A DNA stretch of 64,000 nt from Pedobacter panaciterrae (GTDB lineage Bacteria; Bacteroidota; Bacteroidia; Sphingobacteriales; Sphingobacteriaceae), in the NCBI RefSeq assembly GCF_013204795.1, contig NZ_JABMKW010000020.1, forward strand, positions 620,001 to 684,000, written 5' to 3'. Under the pieces are notes generated by a model. The model was not told where the DNA came from and did no database searches. It worked only from the letters and a program-made list of their open reading frames with translations. Made by a program: the position numbers and the translations under genes. Shown piece after piece: positions 44,420 through 54,500 of the stretch. Each line of letters begins with the position of its first letter. Position 1 is the first letter of the stretch.

Positions 44420-45442
44420 TTAATTTGTCAATTTAGCCGCTTTAGAGGCAAAATATTGTTCGAGATAAGATTTTACCTCAGCTTTTTTTACGCTATCATC
44501 AATAAAGCTATCAAGCGGTACCAAACCATTGTCATAAGCAAAAACAAACTGTGCATTATCTTCTGTATTAGCCGAAAGCCAGTTTGTAATATTCACTATT
44601 TGCCTATTATTTATAGTTTCGATTTTCAATTTGCTCATATCGCCGCCAGTAGAGCTAAAGTAGATCTGGGCCGAAGAATTTGCATTTAAGTTCCGTAAAT
44701 TCACATCATCCAAACCGCCAGTTGGTAAACCAAATGTCCGTTTCACAGCATAACGTAATCCCTCCTTAATGATAGATTGTCTATTTTCCCCCTTAGCTTC
44801 TGCCTGATAAAAGACGTCTAATTTAGCACCCATTCTCACCCCTTTCAGAACATGAGTTCCATATTTATGAACAAGCTCCTGAGCACTTAGTAAAGTAATA
44901 TCTCTCTTAAAACCAGATGTTAAAAAATTATTTAAGGACTGCCAATCATGAAACTTGCATCTTTTAAAAATCCAGTAAAGGCAATAATGTCCATAAACAT
45001 ACTTTTTATCAGTAACAAAGGTTCCAGGGAATGTATTTTCTATGGTGTTTCCAAAGAGTCTCAAACCTTGAGTGTCTTGAAACGAATTGGAAAATCTTTC
45101 TGATAAATCTACTGCATTATCCGCTTCGATAGTTTTCCATGAACCCTCTCCGGCTCTATCTATGTTAATTTTAGAAAATTCAGCAGCAGTATAAGCTTCA
45201 ACATCAACTACGCTTGCTCTTATAGAAGCCTGGTTATTGAACTTATCTGTAGCATCATATCCAAATCCTAAAAAATTATAGGTTTCAGATGGCTGATATA
45301 AGGGTTGAGTCTCTTCAGTTGCTCCGTTAACTACCAGTTCAATATCTGGTGATAATTTCTCTTCAATTATGATTTCTTCAGATTTTTTCTTGCACGAGGC
45401 AAACGTGACAACGACTACCATAAATAGAATTGCTTTTTTCAT
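44420..45442 (-). CDS. MACPF-domain lipoprotein
   Basis: 340 aa from the ATG that gives a clean lipoprotein signal (KKAILFMVVVVTFASC, lipidated Cys17). Codons upstream in the same frame are AT-rich and unlikely to be used. The membrane attack complex/perforin signature is YGTHVLKGVRMGA starting at Tyr194, followed by a long amphipathic stretch (IIKEGLRYAVKRTFGLPTGG). Bacteroidota MACPF lipoproteins include secreted antimicrobial toxins of the BSAP type, but others have no known target. No immunity or receptor gene is obvious beside it. Antagonistic role is inference. Confidence 0.85.
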   Translation of the reverse strand: MKKAILFMVVVVTFASCKKKSEEIIIEEKLSPDIELVVNGATEETQPLYQPSETYNFLGFGYDATDKFNNQASIRASVVDVEAYTAAEFSKINIDRAGEGSWKTIEADNAVDLSERFSNSFQDTQGLRLFGNTIENTFPGTFVTDKKYVYGHYCLYWIFKRCKFHDWQSLNNFLTSGFKRDITLLSAQELVHKYGTHVLKGVRMGAKLDVFYQAEAKGENRQSIIKEGLRYAVKRTFGLPTGGLDDVNLRNLNANSSAQIYFSSTGGDMSKLKIETINNRQIVNITNWLSANTEDNAQFVFAYDNGLVPLDSFIDDSVKKAEVKSYLEQYFASKAAKLTN

Positions 45443-45608
45443 TTGGTTCAAATTTGTGTGTGTATTCTCGTCCTCAATTTTAACGCCATTTTTACAGAAA
45501 AAATTAAAAATAACGTAAATATCAGTAAAAAAATAGATACACATTAAACTACCAGAGGAATATGATTTCTCTTTAGAAAAAAAAAGATCGTAAATATACA
45601 AATAGATG

Positions 45609-46556
45609 CTAAGCTTCCAATTTATTTGAAATCAGATAAGGTGAAGCCATTTTTAACTTTTTACCTTTATATCTTTCAAAATAATAATCAACCCTACCCA
45701 GGTTAATACCAGCAAAACCAACCTGATTTATAGTAGTTATTGCCCCGCTTAAATTCTGCACATCTTCTGGCTGATCCATAAAAGTATGCGTATGCCCACC
45801 AATTATCAGGTCGATACTCTTATTGTTTTTCGCTAAAATCTGATCGGATACTTTATCAGTATTATACTTGTAACCCAAATGAGACAAGCAAATTACCAGA
45901 TCACACTTAAAGTCATTCTTTAATACATCAGCTATTTCATTAGCCTTTGCAACTGGATCTAAGTAAACTGTATCACCATAGTTTTTACCTTCAACCAGAC
46001 CATGCAATTCTATCCCAACTCCAAAAACACCGATCTTTAGTCCATCCTTCTTAAATACCTTATACGGAAGGATCGATTTATTTAGTATTGTATTAGAGAA
46101 GTCGTAATTACTGCACAGAATAGGAAAGTTGGCATGAGGAAGTTGCTTATAAAACCCCTCCATACCATTGTCAAAATCATGGTTACCCATGGTTACCGCA
46201 TCATAACCCATTGCGGTCATCAGCTTAATTTCAAGCTCACCGCCAAATTTGTTGAAGTATGGCGTACCTTGAAAAATATCACCGGCATCAAACAACAACA
46301 CGTTTTTCTCTTCACTTCTTATCCTTTTGATCAGGGCCGATCGCCGGGCAGTACCACCCAAACCTTCATATTTAGATCCATCAATAGGAAAAGGTTCTAC
46401 CCTGCTATGAACATCGTTAGTATGCAAAATGGTAAGCTTTGTTACCCCTCCTGCAGCCTCAGCTTCAAACGCATTTAAGTTTAAGGCCAGAGCCGCTGCA
46501 GCAATACCACCGGTTCTTAGAAAATCTCTGCGGTTAGTTTTTAGTAATTCTTCCAT
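45609..46556 (-). CDS. 5'-nucleotidase catalytic domain (metallophosphatase), Tat-exported
   Basis: 315 aa. A twin-arginine signal (NRRDFLRTGGIAAAALAL) is followed by a complete calcineurin-like catalytic domain: LHTNDVHSRVEPF, LLFDAGDIFQGTPYF, MGNHDFDNG, CLSHLGYKYN and IGGHTHTFM. It lacks the C-terminal nucleotide-binding domain found in normal 5'-nucleotidases (550-650 aa). That domain is encoded by the gene just upstream on the same strand, whose end overlaps this start by 23 nt. The two presumably assemble, with this subunit carrying the metal site. Confidence 0.88.
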   Translation of the reverse strand: MEELLKTNRRDFLRTGGIAAAALALNLNAFEAEAAGGVTKLTILHTNDVHSRVEPFPIDGSKYEGLGGTARRSALIKRIRSEEKNVLLFDAGDIFQGTPYFNKFGGELEIKLMTAMGYDAVTMGNHDFDNGMEGFYKQLPHANFPILCSNYDFSNTILNKSILPYKVFKKDGLKIGVFGVGIELHGLVEGKNYGDTVYLDPVAKANEIADVLKNDFKCDLVICLSHLGYKYNTDKVSDQILAKNNKSIDLIIGGHTHTFMDQPEDVQNLSGAITTINQVGFAGINLGRVDYYFERYKGKKLKMASPYLISNKLEA

Positions 46557-47298
46557 CTAATTTTGGATTAATTGTTTTGCCAGCGGCCTCAGCTTCTTTA
46601 ACGTAATTCATCAGTGCATCGCGTACTTTAAGACCTATAACCTTTGTATCTGTCGCATTTTTAAAAGCAGGAACATTGTCGCCACCCCCACCAATATAAT
46701 CAGATGTAAGTACTCGGTAGGTTTTGTTTACCTCAAAAGGTTTACCGTTTACAAGTACATCTACAGGTTTCTTATCTACTATTTTCATTTGTAAACGGGC
46801 CACAGGCTGTCCGTTGGTAGAAGCAATAAAGTCCAGGATCTGTTTAACATCAGTACCTTTTAGTGTAAAAATCATGAGTTGATTTTCAAAAGGCATCAGC
46901 TCAAACACATTAGAAACAGTAACGTTGCCTTTAGGAAAATCTACCCTTAAACCTCCTTTTGTGGATGGCAATGCAAAATCAATATTCTGATCATATTTAA
47001 GGGCCTGTTCCAAAACAGCATCAGAAAAGAAATTGCTAAGCAAGCTTTCAGGTAAGGTGTCGCTGCTTTTTTTAGACATCTGAGCTGCAGAATGACCAAT
47101 TACTTTATTCATTTCAGCCTCAAGCTGAACTTTATAGGGCAAATAGGTTTTTATAATAGAGCTGTCTACCGCAAGCTCCTTATTAACATTGTATTCTGCA
47201 CGATTGGTCTTTACCAGTTTGTATCCTGATGAGCAGGAAGCCACTAAAAGGGCAACTGATAGCGCTAAATAATTCCGGAATGATTTGATATGATCCAT
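46534..47298 (-). CDS. 5'-nucleotidase C-terminal domain lipoprotein
   Basis: 254 aa from the chosen ATG, giving a lipoprotein signal (LALSVALLVASC, lipidated Cys22). The mature part is the 5'-nucleotidase C domain: ESLLSNFFSDAVLEQA, LPSTKGGLRVDFPKG, VSNVFELMPFENQLMIFTLKG and TSDYIGGGGDNVPAF. This is the substrate-binding half, separated from the catalytic half encoded next. A Met nine codons upstream is possible but would spoil the signal. An exact TACTTTTG box lies 13 nt upstream. Confidence 0.85.
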   Translation of the reverse strand: MDHIKSFRNYLALSVALLVASCSSGYKLVKTNRAEYNVNKELAVDSSIIKTYLPYKVQLEAEMNKVIGHSAAQMSKKSSDTLPESLLSNFFSDAVLEQALKYDQNIDFALPSTKGGLRVDFPKGNVTVSNVFELMPFENQLMIFTLKGTDVKQILDFIASTNGQPVARLQMKIVDKKPVDVLVNGKPFEVNKTYRVLTSDYIGGGGDNVPAFKNATDTKVIGLKVRDALMNYVKEAEAAGKTINPKLDGRITKN

Positions 47299-47311
47299 AC
47301 TTATTTTGGTA

Positions 47312-47319
47312 CAAAAGTA
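47312..47319 (-). promoter_or_regulatory. -7 box for the split 5'-nucleotidase genes
   Basis: Minus strand TACTTTTG, exact consensus, 13 nt before the ATG at 47298. No good -33. Confidence 0.45.
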
Positions 47320-47429
47320 CGGCAAACATTAGAATATGGTGTAAAAATATAGTGATAATAGTGTTAAATAATACAGCCCGTATCATGGTTTGATACAGGC
47401 TGTGTTTATCTGATTCGTTTTACGCGTCT

Positions 47430-47517
47430 CTCGTCATCCTGAATTTATTTCAGGATCCCGGACATGACATTAAAAACCTGCTTAAACGAGATCCTGAAAT
47501 AAATTCAGGATGACGAG
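47430..47517. repeat. Dispersed inverted repeat, copy R5 (variant arm)
   Basis: CTCGTCATCCTGAATTTATT continues through TTCAGGATC; its exact complement begins at 47490, giving 28 bp of perfect pairing around a 32-nt spacer. It shares the CGTCATC/GATGACG ends with the other copies, but the inner arm (CTGAATTTATTTCAG) differs, so it is a sub-family. Confidence 0.75.
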
Positions 47518-47539
47518 GGGCAGATGATGGGTTCCTACC

Positions 47540-48052
47540 CTACAAATTCTTTGTAATCGCTTCATCTAAAGGTTTAACTTTAGAGCGGAAGCGGTGTACC
47601 AACTGACCTTTTTCATTAATCAGGAATTTTTCAAAGTTCCATTGAATATCACCTGTAAAATCAGGATTTTCCTGACTGGTTAAATATTTAAATAAAGGAC
47701 TGATGTCATCTCCTTTAACACTGCTTTTTTCCGACAACAAGAAAGTAACATTATATTTTCCTGTACAAAATTCTTTGATTTCGTTATTTGTAGCCAATTC
47801 CTGACCGCCAAAATTGCCAGCTGGGAAACCTATTAAAACTACATTTTTACCATATTGTTTTTGTAGTTTTTCAAGATCTTCATACTGAGGCGTAAATCCG
47901 CACTTCGAAGCTGTATTTACAATAAGGATTTTTTTGCCCTTAAATTTCGAAAGCTTAATTTCCTTGCCATCAATGGTTTTAAAAGAAAAATCATAAACGC
48001 TTTTAGTTGGAGGCGTAAATAAAATGCTTAACAGGATGAGTATTGTATTCAT
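47540..48052 (-). CDS. Glutathione peroxidase-like thiol peroxidase
   Basis: 170 aa from the second Met, which gives a short signal-like hydrophobic start (NTILILLSILFTPP). The peroxidatic residue is Cys51 (NTASKCGFTPQYEDL), not selenocysteine. The Gln and Trp of the catalytic tetrad are in FPAGNFGGQE and WNFEKFLI. Such bacterial enzymes normally use thioredoxin. The N-terminal hydrophobic segment suggests export to the periplasm. R5 lies just downstream. Confidence 0.88.
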   Translation of the reverse strand: MNTILILLSILFTPPTKSVYDFSFKTIDGKEIKLSKFKGKKILIVNTASKCGFTPQYEDLEKLQKQYGKNVVLIGFPAGNFGGQELATNNEIKEFCTGKYNVTFLLSEKSSVKGDDISPLFKYLTSQENPDFTGDIQWNFEKFLINEKGQLVHRFRSKVKPLDEAITKNL

Positions 48053-48296
48053 GGTTTTAAGTTTTTTTATACTCACGAAGTTAAGCACAAAAAAAATAGA
48101 TAATTATATTATTTAAGTAAAATGTTTCAAACAGCTTTTATCTCGGTCGAATTAATTTAATGCCCTAAAAGCAGCATTCCGGCCATTGCTCATTATCAGG
48201 TAAAACAGGTCATTTTTAAATAAATTTGTTAGAAAAATTAGATCGGATTTTGAAATTAGGCTTATTTATAGCTTTATTTGCAGAAAAACGTTCTGA

Positions 48297-50888
48297 ATGG
48301 CGAAGAATTTACTAATAGTTGAGTCACCTGCGAAAGCGAAAACCATTGAAGGGTATTTGGGCAAAGATTTCCTTGTTAAATCTAGTTACGGTCATATTCG
48401 TGACTTAATTAAAGGGGATATGGGGATTGATATCTCCAATAATTTTGCTCAGACCTATGAAGTTCCTTCTGATAAAAAGCAAGTTGTTGCCGAATTAAGA
48501 AAACTAGCTAAGGAAGCCGAAATGGTATGGCTAGCATCCGATGAGGACCGCGAGGGAGAAGCAATTTCATGGCACTTATTCGAAACTTTAGGACTTAAAG
48601 AAGCCAAAACAAAACGTATAGTTTTTCACGAAATCACTAAGCCTGCTATATTAAAGGCTATAGAAACTCCACGTACAATTGATTATAACCTTGTTCATGC
48701 ACAACAAGCTCGTCGTGTGCTCGACAGATTGGTGGGTTTTGAACTTTCTCCGGTATTATGGAAAAAAATCAAGCCATCACTTTCTGCAGGTCGTGTACAA
48801 TCGGTAGCGGTTCGTTTAATTGTAGACAGAGAACGAGAAGTAAATAAATTTAATGCTTCAGCAGCATTTAAAATAACAGCACAGTTTTCAACCGGAAAAG
48901 GTAAGGAAATTGTAAAAGCAGAACTACCTCAGCGTTTTGAGAAAGAATCAGATGCAGAACAGTTTTTAACAGACTGTATCAATGCTGGTTTTTCGGTTGA
49001 TAGTTTGGAGACAAAACCTGCAAAGCGTAATCCTGCAGCTCCGTTTACCACTTCTACCTTGCAGCAGGAGGCTTCCCGCAAACTGGGTTACTCCGTTTCA
49101 AGAACAATGCAGATCGCTCAGAGGCTGTATGAAAGTGGACGCATTACTTATATGCGTACCGATTCAGTGAACTTATCGGAAACCGCATTACAAGCTGCTG
49201 CAAGTGAAATAAAATCTGCCTATGGCGATAAATATCATCACTTACGAGTATATAAAACTAAATCTGCAGGTGCACAAGAGGCTCACGAGGCCATCCGCCC
49301 TACTTATTTTAATCACCATACTGTACCAGGCGACAGCTCTGAACAACGTTTATATGAGTTGATTTGGAAACGCGCCATTGCTTCACAAATGAGTGAGGCT
49401 TTGTTTGAAAAAACAACAGCTCAGATCGGCATCAGCACTCGTAAAGAGAATTTGATTGCAGAGGGTGAGGTTTTGAAATTTGATGGTTTCTTAAAGGTTT
49501 ACCTTGAATCAAGCGATGATGAGGATGTTGAAGATTCAGAAGGTAACAGCATGTTGCCACCATTGGTAAGAGGTCAGGAACTGACTTTAAAAGAGATGAA
49601 TGCAACTGAGCGTTTCTCCAGACCACCGGCAAGATATACTGAGGCTAGTTTGGTTAAAAAACTGGAAGAGCTTGGTATCGGCAGACCATCTACTTATGCG
49701 CCAACTATTTCAACCATCCAAAACCGCGGTTATGTGGTTAAGGAAGATCGTGATGGCCGTCAGCGTTCATTTAGTTCTATTGTTTTAAACAATGGTTCTG
49801 TTAAAAAGCTAATTAAAACGGAAATAACAGGTGCCGAAAAAGGTAAATTATTCCCTACAGATATAGGCGAAGTTGTGAATGACTTCCTGGTTGAACATTT
49901 TAAAGGAATCGTAGATTTTAACTTTACTGCGAATGTAGAAAAGGAATTTGATGAGATTGCACAGGGTTTACAGGAATGGACAAAAATGCTTCACTCCTTC
50001 TATACTCCTTTTCATATTGAGGTTGAAACTACTTTAGAAACAGCCGACAGAGCTAATGGTGAACGTTTATTGGGTATTGATCCGGTAAGTGGTAAAAATG
50101 TATATGCTAAAGTTGGTAAATTTGGCCCGCTGGTTCAAATTGGTCAGAATGACGACGAAGAAAAACCTCGTTATGCGAGCTTATCTAAATCGCAATCTGT
50201 AGCAACTGTTACTTTAGAAAGTGCTCTGGAGCAATTTAAATTGCCTTTTCAGCTTGAAGATTATGAAGGTAAAGAGGTTTCTGTTGGTGTAGGTCGTTTT
50301 GGTCCGTATGTTAAATGGGGCGATGCTTACATCTCTGTTCCTAAAAATGAGGACCCTTTATCGATAGATAGAGATCGCGCAATAGAGATTATTGGCGAAA
50401 AAATTACTGCCGATGCTCCTGTTGCTCATTACCAGAGCTTACCAGTTACTAAAGGAAAAGGCAGATTCGGTCCGTTTATTAAATGGAATGATTTGTTTAT
50501 CAATGTTCCTAAGGCTTATAATTTTGATAACCTTAAACAGTCGGACATTGAAGAACTGATTGGTAAAAAGTTAGAAAAAGAAGCAAATAGATTTATTCAG
50601 CAATGGGCTGAAGAAAAAATTGCGATAGAAAATGGCAGATGGGGCCCTTTTATCCGTTTCGGCAAAGAAATGCTTAAACTGCGTAAAAACCCGGCTACTA
50701 ATGATAAATATACTCAGGAGGAATTAGAAGTAGTTTCTTTAGATGAGGTTAAAAAATTGATAGTTGAGCAAGTGCCTAATGCTTTTGAACCTAAAACCAA
50801 GAAAGCTGCAGCAAAGAAAACTGGTACCACTGCAAAGAAAACAGCAACTAAAGCACCTGCAAAAAAGAAAGCAGTAGCGAAGAAGTAG
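48297..50888 (+). CDS. topA: DNA topoisomerase I (type IA)
   Basis: 863 aa. The TOPRIM domain starts LLIVESPAKAKTIEGYL with DEDREGEAISWHL, and the catalytic Tyr285 is in RITYMRTDSVNLS. The C-terminal half has several topo-I repeats with GRFGPYVKW and GRFGPFIKW motifs in place of zinc fingers. The last 40 residues are a Lys/Ala-rich tail, common in Bacteroidota TopA and likely to bind DNA non-specifically. It relaxes negative supercoils. Confidence 0.96.
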   Translation: MAKNLLIVESPAKAKTIEGYLGKDFLVKSSYGHIRDLIKGDMGIDISNNFAQTYEVPSDKKQVVAELRKLAKEAEMVWLASDEDREGEAISWHLFETLGLKEAKTKRIVFHEITKPAILKAIETPRTIDYNLVHAQQARRVLDRLVGFELSPVLWKKIKPSLSAGRVQSVAVRLIVDREREVNKFNASAAFKITAQFSTGKGKEIVKAELPQRFEKESDAEQFLTDCINAGFSVDSLETKPAKRNPAAPFTTSTLQQEASRKLGYSVSRTMQIAQRLYESGRITYMRTDSVNLSETALQAAASEIKSAYGDKYHHLRVYKTKSAGAQEAHEAIRPTYFNHHTVPGDSSEQRLYELIWKRAIASQMSEALFEKTTAQIGISTRKENLIAEGEVLKFDGFLKVYLESSDDEDVEDSEGNSMLPPLVRGQELTLKEMNATERFSRPPARYTEASLVKKLEELGIGRPSTYAPTISTIQNRGYVVKEDRDGRQRSFSSIVLNNGSVKKLIKTEITGAEKGKLFPTDIGEVVNDFLVEHFKGIVDFNFTANVEKEFDEIAQGLQEWTKMLHSFYTPFHIEVETTLETADRANGERLLGIDPVSGKNVYAKVGKFGPLVQIGQNDDEEKPRYASLSKSQSVATVTLESALEQFKLPFQLEDYEGKEVSVGVGRFGPYVKWGDAYISVPKNEDPLSIDRDRAIEIIGEKITADAPVAHYQSLPVTKGKGRFGPFIKWNDLFINVPKAYNFDNLKQSDIEELIGKKLEKEANRFIQQWAEEKIAIENGRWGPFIRFGKEMLKLRKNPATNDKYTQEELEVVSLDEVKKLIVEQVPNAFEPKTKKAAAKKTGTTAKKTATKAPAKKKAVAKK

Positions 50889-50915
50889 GTGTACGCCTGT
50901 CATAATTAATACACC

Positions 50916-50990
50916 CGTCATCTCGAACATCGTGAGAGATCTCTTGTTCAGATATAGTTCAAGAGATCTCTCACGATGTTCGAGATGACG
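50916..50990. repeat. Dispersed inverted repeat, copy R3 (perfect 31-bp stem)
   Basis: Left arm 50916-50946, 13-nt loop, right arm 50960-50990, all 31 base pairs matched. The arms read CGTCATCTCGAACATCGTGA then GAGATCTCTTG. It lies 27 nt after topA and 16 nt before the next start codon, so it is present in any topA readthrough transcript. Confidence 0.85.
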
Positions 50991-51006
50991 ATTTGCATAA
51001 TTTAAC

Positions 51007-51411
51007 ATGAAAAAAGACCTTCCTGAAAATATAGTTGAAGATGTTGCAATGGCCGTAGTGCTAAAAAACGAAAGCCCGGAAGTAAAAAACTGGACCGTTT
51101 ATCTGATCAATCTTAAAGATATCCCGCTTGACAACGTATTAATCAGCTCTAAGGGTTATGGAGAAAAAGACGGTAAAATGGTAAAAACATCGGTATTAAG
51201 ACACTTCCTGGGCGATATTAAAGCGAAGTCTTTCGCCGGCGTAGAAGCTATTGATACCGAAGTATTTGGCTTAACAAATGAGTACTGGTTAAGCTATTAC
51301 ATCAACGGGGTCATCTACGATAAAAAGTTTATTTTCCTTCCAGAAAGTATTGTAGATGAAAACCTAATCCGTGTTCCCCTAGTTAATATGCCGGGCGTAA
51401 TGATTAAATAG
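51007..51411 (+). CDS. Conserved hypothetical protein
   Basis: 134 aa, cytoplasmic, no recognised domain. It is mixed alpha/beta with a hydrophobic core (WTVYLINLKDIPLDNVLI, KKFIFLPESIVDE). Similar short proteins are common in Bacteroidota without known function. Its start codon lies 16 nt after the perfect hairpin R3, which may block or shape its expression. It lies between topA and the alpha-2-macroglobulin gene. Confidence 0.7.
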   Translation: MKKDLPENIVEDVAMAVVLKNESPEVKNWTVYLINLKDIPLDNVLISSKGYGEKDGKMVKTSVLRHFLGDIKAKSFAGVEAIDTEVFGLTNEYWLSYYINGVIYDKKFIFLPESIVDENLIRVPLVNMPGVMIK

Positions 51412-51520
51412 CCACCTGCAAGTATTCCCACAACATTTTTCTCTTGTGGATAACAATTATTTTCGTTTCCGATGATTTTTGTTGATTTTCGTACACATCT
51501 TATTATGAAATATCTGTGTT

Positions 51521-54500
51521 ATGGAATCATCTCGCTCTTCCTTTTTCCAAAGGAATAAAAAACCCCTGGTTATTGGCATTACTGCTTTTCTGCTAGCTGG
51601 AATTGCATCTTTTTTTCTCTTTAAAAAAGAAAAGCCTAAGGACTACAACCAAAAATATTCTAAATATATAGAAGCTTACACTTCCGGAACCATCTCTAAA
51701 AAGAGTTTTATAAGGGTGCATCTGGCCAGTGAAGTAAAAACAATGAGTGATGTTGGCGTTGCCGACACCCGTGATTTGTTTAGCTTCTCTCCTTCTGTAA
51801 AAGGAAAAGCTTACTGGATCGATGCGCAAACAGTCGAATTCAGACCTGATGAGCCTTTAAAATCAGGCGAAACCTATGAGGCCAATTTCGATTTGAGCAA
51901 GGTTACTGAAACAGAAAAGGACCTTGAAGAATTTGAGTTCGGATTTAGAGTGATCAAACCCGGCATGAATTTAACTCAGGATGGGTTGGTGTCGCAAAAC
52001 AACACTTCTCTTGATTATATGAAGCTTAAGGGAGAGATTACGACCTCCGATCAGGAAGACCCAAAGGCGATTGAAAAAGCATTAACACTAAATTTTCCGC
52101 AAACTTTAAAAGTTAAATGGCAGCATAATCCAGAGAAAAACACTTCTGCCTTTACCATAGATAGTATTAAAAAAGCTGGTCAGGATACAAAACTAACTTT
52201 AAAATGGTCTGGTGAGGCTATTAATGCCGACAGCAAAGGCGAACAAACCGTTGCTGTTCCTGCCAAAGGCGTATTTAAAGTACTGGACATGAAAGCAGTA
52301 CAAGACCTCGAAGATTATGCCTTAGTACAGCTTTCTGAACCTGTAGGCGTAGCTCAGGATCTGGCCGGTTTAATCTCTTTAAGCGGTTTATCTGATTTAA
52401 GGTTTACCATCGATGGCAGTCAGGTAAAAGTTTACTCAGCCCTGGCTTTAGAAGGCAATTATTCTCTTACAGTAAATTCTGGCATCGAAAATATCAACGG
52501 AAAGAAACTTGGAGCAGGAAAAACTGCCAATATCGTTTTTGAGAACAAACTGCCTTCGGTGGTTATTGCAGGCAGTGGTACCATACTTCCAAATTCCGGT
52601 AAATTGGTGTTGCCTTTCGAAGCAACCAATTTAAAGGCGGTTGATGTTACGGTTATCAAGATCTATGAAAATAATATCCCTCAGTTCTTCCAAACCAACA
52701 GCTATAAAGATGGAGGTGAGATTCGTCGTGTTGGTAAACCTGTGGTACAAAAAACAATTCGTTTAGATGAAGATAAAGCGCTTAATCTGCATAAAAAGAA
52801 CCGTTTTACCTTAGATCTTGATAAGCTGATTAAAACTGAACCTGGTGCCATGTACCGCATAACCATCGGTTTCAGAAATGAGTACAATGTATTTAAATGT
52901 GCTGAAGTAACTAACGATGAAGAAACTTCTGATGAAGACGGCTATCGTGGTTATGGTGAAAAGATTGATGAGGACGATGAGTTCTGGGAGCGTTACAACA
53001 GTTATTATCCAAATAATTACAGATGGGAAGATCGTGACAATCCTTGTACCCCATCCTATTATACCAATGACAAATGGGCCAGCAGAAATGTAATGGCTTC
53101 GAATATTGGTCTTATTGCCAAACGTGGTAACGACAACAGTATGCTTGTTGTAACTACAGATCTGCTTACCGCTAAACCAATGAGCGGTGTTACTTTGGAG
53201 CTGTTAGATTACCAGCGTCAGATCATCCACACGGTTAAAACCGATGGCGATGGTATGGCTACCTTTGATCTGAAAAGAAAACCCTTCTTACTGATCGCTA
53301 AAAATGGCGATGAACGTGGCTATCTGAAAATGGATGATGGTAGTTCGCTTCCATTAAGTCGCTTTGATGTTGGCGGCGATGTGGTGCAGAACGGATTGAA
53401 AGGTTACATTTATGGAGAACGCGGCGTTTGGAGACCAGGCGATTCTATATTCGTATCCTTTATTCTTGAAGATAAATTAAAGAAACTTCCAGGCGGATAT
53501 CCGGTCACTTTTGAATTATATAACCCTCAGGGACAATTAATTAAAAGAATCATCAATGGTAAACCATTAAATGGATTCTATGCTTTTAAAACGGCTACAG
53601 AAAATACTGCTCCTACCGGAAACTGGCTGGCCAAGGTAAAAGCAGGTGGTGCAGTTTTCAGCAAAACCATTAAGGTTGAAACCGTTATGCCTAACAGGCT
53701 AAAGATAAATTTCAATATCGGTAATGCTACCTATTTAGGTGTTGGCGGTGCATCATCAGCCACGCTTTCGGCAAACTGGTTATTTGGTTCTGTAGGCAAA
53801 AACCTTAAAGCCAAGGTTGATGTGAATCTGAATACCATGAAAACTACTTTTAAGGGTTTTGATGAGTATACTTTTGATAACCCTACAGTAGTGTTCCAAT
53901 CGCAGGTAAAAACCATATTCGAAGGCACACTAAATGAGAATGGAACTGCCGTTGTAAATACCAGTTTAAATGAAAACAATACTGCTCCGGGCATGCTTAA
54001 GGCAAACTTTACCACTAAGGTATTTGAAGCAGGCGGTAATTTCAGTATCGATAACTTTAGTATCCCTTACCATGTTTACAACAACTATTACGGTATTAAA
54101 ACCCCTGATGGTGAGAAATTAAGCGGAATGCTGGTAACCGACAAGGATCATAAAGTTAATATTGTGAATGTAGACAGGAACGGTAAACTGGTACAAGGTG
54201 GCAAAACTGTTGAGGTTGAGCTATACAAAGTACAGTGGCGTTGGTGGTGGGATCAGGACGACCAGAACTCCTATGCTAACTTTACCCAAAACTCTTATAA
54301 TAAACTCGTTAAAAAAGAAAGCATCACTTTATCAAACGGTAAAGGAAGCTGGAATTTAAGAATAGATGAACCGGAATGGGGTCGTTATCTGATTCTGGTA
54401 CGCGATGTAAATGGTGGCCATGTAACCGGCAAATCTGTATATGTTGACTGGCCGGGTTGGGCACAACGTGAACAGGCCAACAACCCTACCGAAGCCTCTA

